Below are positions 34,021 through 45,115 of a stretch of 64,000 bases of DNA, piece by piece. Source of the DNA: Brachycybe producta (taxonomy: Eukaryota > Arthropoda > Diplopoda > Playtdesmida > Andrognathidae); NCBI GenBank assembly GCA_036925085.1, contig JAUPFP010000016.1, positions 899,501 to 963,500 on the forward strand. Reading direction: 5' to 3'. Numbering within the stretch: position 1 is the stretch's first letter; the number at the start of each line of letters is the position of its first letter. Below the pieces are notes generated by a model. It saw only the letters and a list, made by a program, of their open reading frames with translations. It did not search any database and was not told where the DNA came from. The position numbers were made by a program, and so were the translations under genes.

Positions 34021-36713
34021 CTTAAAGTGACAACGGCGTTAACAGTCCGAAAGAGAAGCGGGTTTTTGTCCTTTCATCGGCCGATAAAACTTTCAACTTG
34101 AAAGTGCCGAGAGGAAGATGCAAATTAACCAAGAATCGTACGACTAAAGAGACAGCTGCGCTTAAAACACATTTAATGTCGTAAACTGAAAGTTATTTCG
34201 CTCACCAACCGGCTGAAGAAACATCAACGTAACCCAAAACTAGCGTTCCTTTAAGAATTGACATCCTGATATGTTCAGCATTAAAATGTAACATGTTTAC
34301 TCATAACGTCCCTAGATGGCGCTACGTAAATAAATGGGATTCTCAACGTAAGGGCCACATCGTCTGATTTTACATAGACGAGAAAAGACCAACTGGCCCT
34401 CACAATGAATTAATAACTTATTAAAATTCAATATTAATAAGCTACGGTGTGATAAAATAATTATAAAAAATATGAAGAAAAACTAGAACGTGCTTTAGAA
34501 ATTAGAAGGTTAGGGTAGTGTATTTTTATGTTGATATATTTCAAAATACGCTTTTTATGTGATTTTGAAAATTACCCAACTTTAAACAGAGAATATTTTA
34601 TAATTTGCCTTTAAAAAGTTTATTTTAAAAGATATCAACATGAAAATACCTTTAAATACCTTTATAAAACACATGCAAATTTCTTTTCCTTTTGCTCCTG
34701 AAAGATAAAATATAATTAATCAGAATTAAACAAATCAACTGTTCATAAACCTTCACTATTTGTTTATTTACAGATATTAATTATAATTTAAAGTAAAAAA
34801 TTGCAAATAAATTCCCGAAATTGACAATTACACAATGCAGGACTGTGGTACTTTCCGATAATTTCATTAAATAAAAACAAAAAATAAACAACCCACTTTT
34901 AATTTCCACAATAAATATCCTATCATTTGAAAATAAAACAACACAAGATTTTTTTTTAGAAAAAAAGTTTTATTAGAAAAAATAAATGTTACCAAGAACC
35001 CAGTTTCATAAAAATACAAATTCAATTACAAGTTACAAGTAAATTCACAATACTCACTAGTAAAATGCAAATTTCTATTATGATTTTTAACAGCAAAGTG
35101 AGTTACATCGAGGTCTCAAGTTCGATCGTTATCGGCTTTCACAAATTGAAACAATTATAGTATACGGGGCCCCCCTCACAAATTTAAATAAACTACAACT
35201 TGTTAGAAAGATCTTGATGAGCTGCTGAATAATAAATGCAAACCCATTTTGACACAAACAACCAAACGTGCACAAAAACGCATGCAAAAGTTGGAAGTAT
35301 ATGGCATTTTAAAGTTTTTTTTTTTTGCTATGTTAACATACAGTAGGTGCATAATAAACTAATCATTTTTAAATAAAATCAAGTGATGTTTTGTACAGAC
35401 TCTAGGGGCTGCGCCCCCAGGCCCCTTGCAACAAGCCTAATTTAACCCAAAATACTATAGGTTAACTTAGCCCACCCATACAATTTGTAGGGGAAAAACT
35501 TTTTTCAAAATGCCATTTTCCTCCATGTAAATTCTAACTTTTTCACGCACTTTATTGCTTGCATTTATTGTTTGCATCAAAAAAACATTTGCATATTTTT
35601 CACTTAGATCGCCACAATCTTTACAAATTTTGTTTATTTAAATTATCGAGGGGACCGTATACTAGAATTATACCTTCTTTTTTTTTTTTGTAATTTACGC
35701 CATAACTGTCATAAACGTCATAAAATATATCAATCAAAATAAATAGTTCTGAAAAACGCAATTCAAAAGATGCGTCCATCCTTAGACAGTTGGGTTAAGT
35801 TAGGCTTGTTGCAGGGGGCCCGGGGCGCATCCCCCATAAATGGATTATTAAGATACTTACAAGTATCTTAACAGTCCATTTATTTGGATTGTTTTTTGAT
35901 TTCATTTATATTTTTTGATTTTCATTGATTATTTTTGAGCAATTTATTTAGGATTGAATGATGTATTTTGTTAAAATGGAATACACCTCTTGCTTCTGAG
36001 GCAGAGATGTAACCACTCATTATTGCAAATGGGGTATTTGTAGCAGCATATCTTAATTTAGAGGTCTCTTTGAAATCCCCCATTTTTTTTAACTATTACT
36101 ATATAAATACTGTTCAATTTGTGCCATGAATAATTTGTTATGTTAATTAAAACTGTCTAAAATTTAAAACGTGTAGCTTTTATACTATCTGAGCTATTCA
36201 TTTTAAAACAGATTGTTTTACTTGTGCTAAAAAGTAATCAATTAAAAAATATATGCAGGGGAAAAATCTGATTATCTTATCTTGCAATCAACCAAACAAC
36301 TTGTAAAATTTGGGCGAAATTATACAAGCTGTAAAAAACGCTTTTATAAATGTGAATAATAATTGTAACTTGAGAGGTTGTATTTTTATGAAACAGGGTC
36401 AAGGGTTGCATAAAATTCATGATTCATTGAAACAGAAAATCAATTTAACAAAACGGGATTTTTTGTTGAAAAATTAAAATCGGATTTCTTATCATCTACA
36501 TCAAACTCTAAAGGATATTAACAGTAACGCCCATCAGAATCTTCAGACTAGTTACAGCAAAACCATTTCTGATGAGAGATGAAAAAACAACTTTAAAATA
36601 TTTTATCTCCTTTTTTCGTTTAGTTTCAAACTCAGTTCAAAAGCTACAAACTAACCTTTAAAGATCTTTTCGGTTTGGGGTTCATCGATTTCGTCACTCT
36701 TCTATTTTCTTTA
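34021..36713. mobile_element. Nested inverted-repeat elements, copy 1
   Basis: From about 34,998 (CCAGTTTCATAAAAATACAA) to about 36,402 (its complement) runs a 1.4-kb element. Nested within are inverted pairs TATAGTATACGGGGCCCC with GGGGACCGTATACTAGAATT (35,158 / 35,655), and GCCCCTTGCAACAAGCCTAA with TTAGGCTTGTTGCAGGGGGC (35,420 / 35,800). No ORF of note. 34,021-34,997 is otherwise AT-rich spacer with one dispersed repeat core near 34,480. Confidence 0.65.
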
Positions 36714-38319
36714 TTAAACTGTAAAAATAAATAAACAAGACGTTGGAACGTTTTTGTTTGTTTCATCGAGACTCGTGCGAGGAAAACATGTACGTCGCTC
36801 CACCTGTTTGATCAATCGCCGTCTTTTGGACGAGTCAGGCATCGAAAAAGCATCGGAGAAAAGGTCGCAAAGTGCCTCAGAAGTCATTTCGACGTGCCGG
36901 ACGCCTTCGGGACGTTTCCGCTTGCAAAAAAGGTCCGTTTGAATCGGTTCTTTCTCTTCTTCTTTGTTCTGGAACAAAAAGAAGAACAAAGTCAATAAAA
37001 TCTCTTGATATGCTTCAATATATCTCCGTGCACTGACAGATGGAAAGACCTTCCTTTCTTCACCCTCTTCTAAGAGCAATTTAAGGTCAGTAAGAAGAGC
37101 AGTCGGTAGCAGAAACAGTTCCTTCGCATTCTCTATCATGAATGCTAAGACTCTCATCATGTCGTCTTTCTTAGACTTCCAATCCAAAACGGTCATCTAG
37201 AAGAGGAAAAACGAGTCGTTACGATGTTGAATACAAACACGCATACATCGTATCTCTAGAGTTACCGTCCGTGGACATAAAAGACATTTCGCAAAGATGG
37301 TGGCCAAATTTCCTGAATTAAATTTGTGAACCTTGCATTGGAATGAAAATCGATGCAAGATAAAAAGTAGACGACGGAGGAGATTTCGTTTCTCATTCGG
37401 AATTAGCAGAAGAGCCAAACGAACAGCCTCGATCCACTGCTTTCTATTCCGATCGTCGCAATCGAGATCTTTTAGACAGATCAAGAAAAAACAATCAGTT
37501 CTGCATGAAAACAGTTTAGAACGATCTCTATCTTATAAAGTATAAATGTTACCAGCAATTTTCCAAAAAACGTTAAAAAGATCTTGCGTGAAAAGCGGTT
37601 CATTAAGATATCCCAACGTTTTAAGCAGTACCAAAAGTAGTTTTACTTCCCGCACTCCTGGGAGGCTCTTTCCAGACAAATATTGTTGACGGAGATCTAC
37701 AATAAGAACAGTATTTCAGTGCAAAAAGAAAAAAAAAACTTGCTTTAAAGGTGTAACACTAACGTTGTTCTTGGTCAAGAGCAGTCATTATGCCGTTCAA
37801 AGTTTTGGCCCTCCTTCGAGTGAGAGAAAAAACAGAGTCTTCATTTTCTAATTCATCTGAAAATAATAAAAACGATTATCGAAACTGAATAGTTAATATT
37901 TAAAAAAAAATCAATTTAAAAGTCAAATTTAAATCGACTTAAATATGTTTTTTGAAAGAAATATTAAAAAATCCTTATAATTTAAATTATATCAAAAGTT
38001 TTTCACTATAAAAAAAACCTTTTCCGTTCCCCTTCCCCTTTGAACCAAAAAATGTGAACCTTCCACGACGAGTTGTTGACGACGTTTGTTCTGTCGAAGT
38101 TTCCGTTTTGTAGACGAAAAGATCTTCCTCCATTGGCACGTCCAAAACACGCAATAAATTAATCCGGCTCAGAGCCAAAAAACGCTTTCTATCGCGTTCA
38201 CCAAGACAGCCAAAGATCGAATAACACCGTCGACTTTTTCGAAAATATTCGTCTAAACGGCAGCGGTCGGTGTCCATACCACACTCCTCCTCCAATCCCC
38301 ACCCCTGACCAATGTCCAT
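36714..38319 (-). CDS. DEPDC1-like RhoGAP-fold protein, copy 1 (5 exons seen)
   Basis: Exons in coding order: 38319-38019, 37856-37764, 37696-37553, 37468-37266 and 37196-36714; all phases close, giving 407 aa. The C-terminal half resembles the RhoGAP-like region of DEPDC1A/B: RRLLFILHRFSF, FAKCLLCPRT (compare FSRCVLC), MMRVLAFMIENAKELFLLP (compare SFLMDHHQEILQVP), then a charged tail with SSKRRRLIKQ. DEPDC1 proteins act in mitosis and usually start with a DEP domain, which I do not see. The ATG directly follows an acceptor-like TTTGTATAG, so either exons further upstream carry the DEP domain or the start is genuine. The second copy encodes the same protein; one difference in the last exon is synonymous. 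Confidence 0.7.
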
Positions 38320-38732
38320 CTATACAAATAAAATCAATTATATGTCATTTTGTTATGTATATAGTGTTTATAAGGTGGTTTTTAAATACAAATGCCACTG
38401 AAACTCTTAATTATTCTGAAAATTGAATATTTTTAGAAACAATCTCTTATGGGTATTTTCATGTTGATATCTTTTAAAATAAGCGTTTTTTGTCATTGTA
38501 TTGCAGTTTGAAAATGACCAAACTGGAAGCAGATGATATTTTATTTAAATTCTTGTCTTTAAAAAGCAGCCTATTTTGAAAGATATCAATAATAGTATGT
38601 CATGAAGCTACAATTCTAGTTTCTAAAACACTTTCAATTTCTTTTTAAAGATAGACTAATGGAAAATAAAGAAAAGAGGTGCGTTTCCACTTTCATAGCC
38701 TCTTCCTTGTGACCTCCAGCGATCAAGGCGGT

Positions 38733-40170
38733 GTAAAGGGATAAAAGTATATTGGGAAATAAGTAGAACCCTCCATTGCCATTGGCATGGCAGACAAACA
38801 CACTGATTGGCTAATGAAAACTACTCTCTATTACAGGTTGCATAAGCTTAAATTTCTCTAATACATAGTGTTACAGTGTTGCCAATTGCTTTGAAAACCA
38901 AATTATAGATGGACATCGTTTGTTCACACAATTTCACAGTTAAATGTATGGATGTCACAATTGTTAAACATATTTATCTATTATTTATTTATGTAGTTGT
39001 AATAAATATTTCAATTTAATTTTAAATTTAATTTAAATTTAAATAATAATTACTAATTGTAATTGAAAAGGGAAAACATTGAAATTGACTGGTAGTAATT
39101 ATTGTAATTAACATATAAAATAATTTATACTCGTTTATTTAGATACAAACTTCAACCAGAAAATAGAATGACTAGTAAAAATGCTTAGTCACAATTCCTA
39201 TAAGCAAAGATACAGTATTTAAAAGTTAATTTTAACTAATTTTTGTTCACTATAAAACATTTTATTAATGCTGTTAACCTGGTAGGTAAATAATTGTTGT
39301 TGGTGTTTTTTACAAATACCAGAAATAAACTATTGTGTTCTCTTATAAATAGGAGTGACTTATTTAAGAGAAATTTGTCCTGGGAAATAAGTAGATACAC
39401 ATATTTATAAAAGAAATCTGTCCTGGGAAATAAGTAGATCTACCTATTTATAAGAGAACACAAATAGTTTATTTCTGGTATTTGTAAAAAACACCAACAA
39501 AAATTATTTACCTACCAGGTTAACAGCATTAATAAAATGTTTTATAGTGAACAAAAATTAGTTAAAATTAACTTTTAAATACTGTATCTTTGCTTATAGG
39601 AAATGTGACTAAGCATTTTTACTAGTCATTCTATTTTGTGGTTGAAGTTTGTATCTAAATAAACGACTATAAATTATTTTATATGTTAATTACAATAATT
39701 ACTACCAGTCAATTTCAATGTTTTCCCTTTTCAACTATTTTACATTTCAATTATGTTCACATGTTTTGTATTTTCATTATTTTAGATGCTAGTTTTTATT
39801 AAAGTCAGTTTCGACATTATAGTATTTTCTTCAATTACAATTAGTAATTATTATTTTAATTTAAATTAAATTTAAAATTAAATTGAAATATTTATTACAA
39901 CTACATAAATAAATAATAGATAAATATGTTTAACAATTGTGACATCCATACATTTAACTGTGAAATTGTGTGAACAAACGATGTCCATCTATAATTTGGT
40001 TTTCAAAGCAATTGGCAACACTGTAACACTATGTATTAGAGAAATTTAAGCTTATGCAACGTGTAATAGAGAGTAGTTTTTATTAGCCAATCAGTGTGTT
40101 TGTCTGTCATGCCAATGGCAATGGCAATGGAGGGGTCCACTTATTTCCCGATCTACTTTTATCCCTTTAC
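38733..40170. mobile_element. 1.4-kb near-complete palindrome (foldback element), copy 1
   Basis: The left arm starts GTAAAGGGATAAAAGTATAT and the right arm ends in its near complement at 40,170. The arms match almost continuously to a centre at about 39,360-39,440, where GTCCTGGGAAATAAGTAGAT is also tandemly repeated. The right arm has about 110 extra bases (39,735-39,830). No ORF. Its ends share GGGAAATAAGTAG with the centre. Confidence 0.85.
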
Positions 40171-40189
40171 AGCGGCGATGGGCTCAATG

Positions 40190-41170
40190 AAAATTTTAAA
40201 TTCACCGCCGCCCAATACATTAGAGATTTACCCTAACTTCAAAGTTGCTTTTTCTCGATAGATCTTCAAAGAATCAGAATATTTTGGTCTGTATCTGTTC
40301 GTATGGGTTTAGGAAATCTAATTCGATTATGTTTTCACTTTTATTTGATAATAATTAGCCAGAAATCTACAATAGACGAGAGACGCAAGAAACGTGTTAT
40401 CTCGTGTAAGAAGACAAATGGGTTGTGTTTTTTTTTTAAACGGTTGGTCGTGTTCTGCAGCAGAATTCAAGACCGGCCCCTCTTTACCTGTTCTCAATCA
40501 TGATTGGTCTACATAATTATGACGTGTTTGCCGACTATTGGTGGCTATTAATGCCACCAGGCGGCGCTCTACTTTAATAAGTAGAGCGCCGCCTGGTGGC
40601 ATTAATACGCAACTGTAGTAAGTGTTTTTCAACGTATTGGAATAAGCCCATAAAGAAAGGCGTTTCCACTTCCATGAGTAATCACCGTCTGGATCACTGG
40701 AGTCACAGTGATCGAGACGGTGATTACTCACCAAAATTTCAAATCACCGCCGCCAAATTCATTAATTATACACTTACTGTAACTTCAAAGTTGGTTTTAT
40801 TCTTTATTTCTGGACAGAATAGTAATATTGTGGTCAGTAAATGTTCGTGTGGGTGTCAGGAAGTAGAATTGGACTTGTTTTTCGCTTTTATTCGCTATTA
40901 ATTAATCGGTAATCAAGATTGCACCGAGAGACGCAAGAAAACGTGCAGCTCAACAGGCAAGTCAAATCGGTTTTGTTATAGAAGGCTACTGTTTTACTAT
41001 ATTTATAAAAAAAAATGTCGTCGTCTTTGCTTCTTAACCGTGATTGGTTGAAAATCTAAACGGATTTCACGGGATTTTCCCCGAGTTTTAGTCCATAGCG
41101 CCACCAAGTGGCTTTTATAAGCAACTTCAGTTGAGTGTTTTTGAACGTATTGGGATGCCCTTGTATAAGG
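40190..41170. repeat. Two diverged tandem repeats with hairpins, copy 1
   Basis: A unit of about 500 bp appears twice (about 40,190-40,650 and 40,725-41,170). Shared landmarks in order are CACCGCCGCC, TAACTTCAAAGTTG, a GTTCGT..GGGT tract, GAGAGACGCAAGAAA, TGATTGGT, a GCGCCACC-type site and TTTTTGAACGTATTGG. The first unit holds a perfect 27-bp-arm hairpin (40547-40573 / 40580-40606). Between units is a 23-bp-arm hairpin with one mismatch (40676-40698 / 40707-40729). The short ORFs here are not conserved between units. Confidence 0.7.
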
Positions 41171-41546
41171 CGGCTATTATGTTTTGACTAATAAATAATA
41201 TTAAATTATATATAAAATTAATAATGACTCGAAATGTACATGTATTGTAGCCTCGATAATGTAGTTAATTGACGAGAAAGCGTGCCACTGATTAAACAAA
41301 ATTAAAATCTCGATTTTACTCTTCTTAATGCAATTTGATCTTTCTGATCCCTTCATCAGCTTACATCAAGTTATCAACCAACCGTTAGAATTTATAACTT
41401 AGAACTACTTAATATAAAGTATAATTTGAATCCCGAGTCCCTCCAAAACTTCGCGTTAATTTATTTCCCCTTGAAAATTATAATTTTTTTCTTGTAAAAC
41501 AAGTTTTACTTATTTCGGAACAAATAAAAAAAAATGAAAAGCAGCG

Positions 41547-41618
41547 GGGCCTGTCCGGGATTTGAACCCGGGACCTCTCGCACCCTAAATGAGAATCATA
41601 CCCCTAGACCAACACGTT
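41547..41618 (-). tRNA. tRNA-Pro(AGG)-like, degenerate, copy 1
   Basis: Read on the minus strand, the 72-nt sequence contains TGGTCTAGGGGTATGATTCT, loop TTAGGGT with anticodon AGG, and GGTCCCGGGTTCAAATCCCG, matching metazoan tRNA-Pro. The B-box stem is perfect. The acceptor stem is broken: its 5' strand AACGTGT pairs poorly with ACAGGCC (about three mismatches), and the anticodon stem CTCAT/GCGAG has an A-C mismatch. It is probably a pseudogene or a tRNA-derived SINE head. Confidence 0.75.
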
Positions 41619-41964
41619 AAGAATCGAAATGCAACATAACTAGAATACTTTTCGAGTAAATTATCTATAAACGACTAAAAATGCAGTAAATTTCCCAATT
41701 TCTTGTTCATTTAGCATTTTTAGTAAATATAAAATTGTAATAAACTAAAATATTTTTATCTAAAAAGCTACTGTTACGGCTACTGTCGCATCAGCAACAT
41801 CTGCACGCCACAAGATGACGTCACATGGCTTCCGTTTTATACTTTATTAAGTCACGGATGCCGCAAACGCATATCTTTGCAGGCCTTCACGTAGTTTTTC
41901 CGTTGTCGCACTTGTGCTTTTATACGATAGACATCGTTGATGATAGGATTTTAGGCCCTAAAAT

Positions 41965-43904
41965 ATGTCAACTCTTGGAAATATACTAAACGGAACTGTT
42001 TCATCTAACTTCATACTAGTAGAAGGTGATTAGTTTATGCAGAATATGCATATATTTCGCTAATTACGAATGATTTTTGGATAGTTTTAACGAGGGCCGA
42101 TTATTGCGATTGCCTGCATACCTCTGTAGTAACGGGCCGCACGTTGAGAACCATATGCTTAACTTTTCTAATGGCCCCACGTTAAAAGGCGACTTATATT
42201 TATTATAATTATACAAATTTAATTATTTAGATTTCGTTGAAAATGACGGTGTTCCATTTGTCTTTAGCATAACACGGCAAATAGTACAAAGGTAATTATT
42301 GTACATAATTACAATAACAGTATAATAATTGTCATTTATGTTCATATTTCAGGGTGGATCGAGTGGAATTATTTTGTACTGACTCCAGTACGGAGTTGAT
42401 GTTCGACAAATACGAACTGACATCAATTAGGGAAAGGTTAATTACGATCAACCGATGATACGTACATCTACGTATTTATATAAGTTCAACTTGTGATTCG
42501 TATTCATAGAGTTAGGACGCATGCAATCTATGAAGATCCGTTAAACTGGATGAAAACTACGGATCCATCGCCTAATCTAGGCTACGACACGGATTTACAC
42601 GAGTATCTAAAAACGAAGGACAGAGAGGACCCAAAGAAGACTGTGATTGTTATCGACTCTCTCAGTGTTCTACTTCTAACTAATGGGATCGGTTTCGTTT
42701 GCAGAATGATGGCAAAGTTGAAGCGAAAGGGTTTGTCAGTAGTATGATTTTACAGCCAGCGATCACTTCGAAACTAATTTTAGCTAATGGTCTCGTTAAA
42801 AGGAGCAATCATCTGTCTTCTTCATTTGGACGTTCATGATGACTACGTAACAAACTCTATAGAACACTTATCTAGTACGATACTAAGGCTGAGTCTCTCT
42901 GACCCGAAGTCTGGTTTCGGTCACCCATAAATATCAAACGGGGAAAATAACGAAAGAGGTTCATGTTACTCAGATCCTCCTTTTAGTTTTTTATAAGCAA
43001 CTTTTAAAAATAAGAGATTTCTAAATTTGTAGAAAGTATTTGTAAAAGAATGCAATAATGATATTTTCACAATTATATTTAGCCTTCAATATGAATTTTA
43101 ATGGTAGTTTGAAAGAGACCATAATTTGCATTTTTTATGGCTAATTTGTAGGAGTCGATCGATATAGCGACAAGCCGATAGTTAATGTTTTTAATAACAT
43201 CGGTCTCTGCATTTTAATATGGCTTATGCTGGTTCTTTTTTTAGTTTAACAAAAATAGAGAATTTAATTAAATTAAATTTTTAATTAAATTAATTTCAGT
43301 AATTTTAAATAAACTTTGTTTTATTTATAAAAGTTGCTTCTAAAAAAAGCGAAGCGCCTAAAATTTATTTGGAAAAATACTAACGAAGCACAAGTAGATT
43401 TGTGTGTGTGATTTTGTCGCAATAATAAGTTATCTTTCCTTGTAGCTTGTCAAATTTATGATCTCGTTCAATAAACTCGAAATCTCCGAACTTACAAAGT
43501 CGAATACAGTTACGAGAACAGAAACTGCCGACGAAGAAGTGAGAAAATTTAAATTTACCAGTGATCAAAATCAAATGTGTTAAGAGTGTTTCTAATAATT
43601 GATTTTTTGTAGGTTCACCAGTTGGCATCAAAGTTAACCTTTGCTGTGTCGCTAAAAGAAGAAGAGAAAAAATCAAGAGCAAAGTTAATCCTGCCATACG
43701 AGAGGTGACATTTCCCACTGAAAACAAATCTATCGATCGTTATATTAATTATATTAAGAAATGTTGAAACTTATGTTGTGTAGGGTGTCATATGCCGCAA
43801 TGAACAAGAGTGTTCCTAGTACGAGCGGCGGGAAAATCATCTACGAGCCAGATGCTGCAGATGACTTTGACGACGAAGATCCTGACGATGACTTGGATTT
43901 GTAA
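41965..43904 (+). CDS. ELP5: ELP5, Elongator complex subunit 5, copy 1 (8 exons, one frameshift)
   Basis: ELP5 forms the Elongator accessory ring with ELP4 and ELP6, needed for wobble-uridine tRNA modification. Exons: 41965-42025, 42231-42291, 42353-42436, 42510-42738, 42784-42958, 43446-43538, 43613-43704 and 43784-43904; about 304 aa, matching the human length. Diagnostic stretches are YEDPLNWMKT (human FRDPLNWSKT), VIVIDSLSVLLL (human IALDSLSWLLL), KEEEKKSRAKLILPYE, and the hallmark C-terminus IIYEPDAADDFDDEDPDDD (human IFYEPDAYDDLDQEDPDDD). Phases close everywhere except exon 5, which has one base too many: the N-terminal frame reaches TAA after GFGHP, while THKYQTGKITKE continues in the next frame. 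The same base is present in the second copy. AATAAA at 43970. Confidence 0.9.
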
Positions 43905-43969
43905 TAAGTTACTAATAATGTGCTAACCGACATTTCTAAAGTATTATTTTTCTACTTGATTGTAAATAT

Positions 43970-43975
43970 AATAAA
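43970..43975 (+). terminator. ELP5 poly(A) signal, copy 1
   Basis: AATAAA 66 bases after the ELP5 stop codon. Confidence 0.7.
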
Positions 43976-44149
43976 GAAAATTATTTTATTGTTTGTACGA
44001 AGACAGTTGGCTTTATTTGGTTTGTTCTAGCTGCTACAAAAACATAGAACATTCTACATAAAAATTGATCAATAAAAATAACTATTGTTAGTATTTTTCT
44101 TATATCTACACATTACAGAAATCATCAGAACTTTAGCCTTATTTCAACG

Positions 44150-44206
44150 TTAACCCAAGTACGGATGTCTCATTCTAAAGCATTGTTTCCACTTGTACTC
44201 GTGAGC
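44150..44206 (-). CDS. Possible terminal exon, product unknown, copy 1
   Basis: After an acceptor-like AAAAAATGTTTACAG, a frame reads AHEYKWKQCFRMRHPYLG and stops. The composition looks like a real C-terminal exon, but I recognise no family and cannot fix the upstream exon (a candidate open stretch lies at about 44,230-44,335). A matching copy is at 63,764-63,820. Confidence 0.25.
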   Translation of the reverse strand, partial: AHEYKWKQCFRMRHPYLG

Positions 44207-44386
44207 CTGTAAACATTTTTTTCTATAAAAAGATACACAAAGTCCAAAGCGATTTCTGCGTCTCCATAAATAAATGCACATTTTAGTGAGGTCTTCATGG
44301 GAAGAGGCTGTCCCCCTCCCCACATCTACATCGACTTATTTTCCCCTTCTGTACGTTTGTTTAGGAAGCAACAAATATTTTAATTG

Positions 44387-45115
44387 CCTTTTCAAAATTT
44401 GCAATTTATTAACAGTATTTTTGTCAAGGTCATGTAACAACACTTGAGTCAAAGTAGAAACGAACCTTTATGAATAGCTTTAAAATAATCCACTAGTTAA
44501 TTTAGAAACTAAATTAGTGCACAATTGTGCTCGTATTATCAACATGATTAAGCAAGAAAATAGCACATTTAACAAGTTTGGCATTTCAAAAAGCATATTT
44601 GATGACTTAGAAAAGAAGATTTCTGGTTGCATTAACGGTATTTAAAAATAATTATTTATGTCTCTTTTTGTTGCTGTTATTTTGAAACGGTAGCAAGGAG
44701 TATTTGCATCACTCCAGAGAAACATTCATCTTTCATTATATTACAGAGCTGGAAACACATATATGGCTTTCACATAGAAATACATTTAAATACAAATTAC
44801 CGGTAAAGTAGACAGTATTGGGAATTAATTTGTCAAAAATAATGTATTCCTGTAATCAAAATACATTATTTTTATAAAGTAATCAGTAAATCACCACATT
44901 TACTTTTGAAACTTTGTATATTTCTAATGGAAACACAATTACTTTTTAATTAGTTTTGCATTCAAATTTCTGTCCTCAAATTGCAGTAAAAAAAAAAAAG
45001 TGATCTGATCATTTCTGATAAAAAAAAGTAAACTCTCGAATCACACAACGATATATCCGATACAATCAAAAGTTACAAAAACGATACCACTCTCTATACT
45101 TACATGAATTGATTG
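44387..45115. other. Spacer between ELP5 and MTHFR 3' ends
   Basis: AT-rich. A 33-codon ORF starting at about 44,544 (MIKQENSTFNKFGISKSIFD) has no recognised similarity. This stretch presumably includes the MTHFR 3' UTR. Confidence 0.4.

Larger units (their letters stand above)
32965..44386 (+). repeat. Large segmental duplication, copy 1
   Basis: Nearly identical, in the same orientation, to 52,584-64,000. The offset is 19,619 bases at the left and 19,614 after small indels (a homopolymer and a 4-base difference near 35,850). I noticed about ten differences over 11.4 kb, for example near 33,557, 35,545, 35,850, 37,110 and 40,155. The left breakpoint falls at GAACCCTACTTAT, present at both sites, with unrelated sequence to the left. 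The right end is not reached because the second copy runs off the window. Confidence 0.97.

Noticed and set aside
40303..40503. Short ORFs in the tandem hairpin region
   Set aside because: Frames are not conserved between the two diverged tandem units, so coding is unlikely.
42901..42958. Programmed +1 frameshifting at the stop codons of ELP5 and MTHFR
   Set aside because: Attractive because two sites shift at a stop, but the third (G7 run) does not, and no precedent is known for these genes; sequencing error or a real lesion is likelier. Kept only as a check under findings.
43380..43727. 115-codon minus-strand ORF (and its copy at 62,994)
   Set aside because: It is antisense to ELP5 exons 6 and 7, whose plus-strand translation is clearly conserved.
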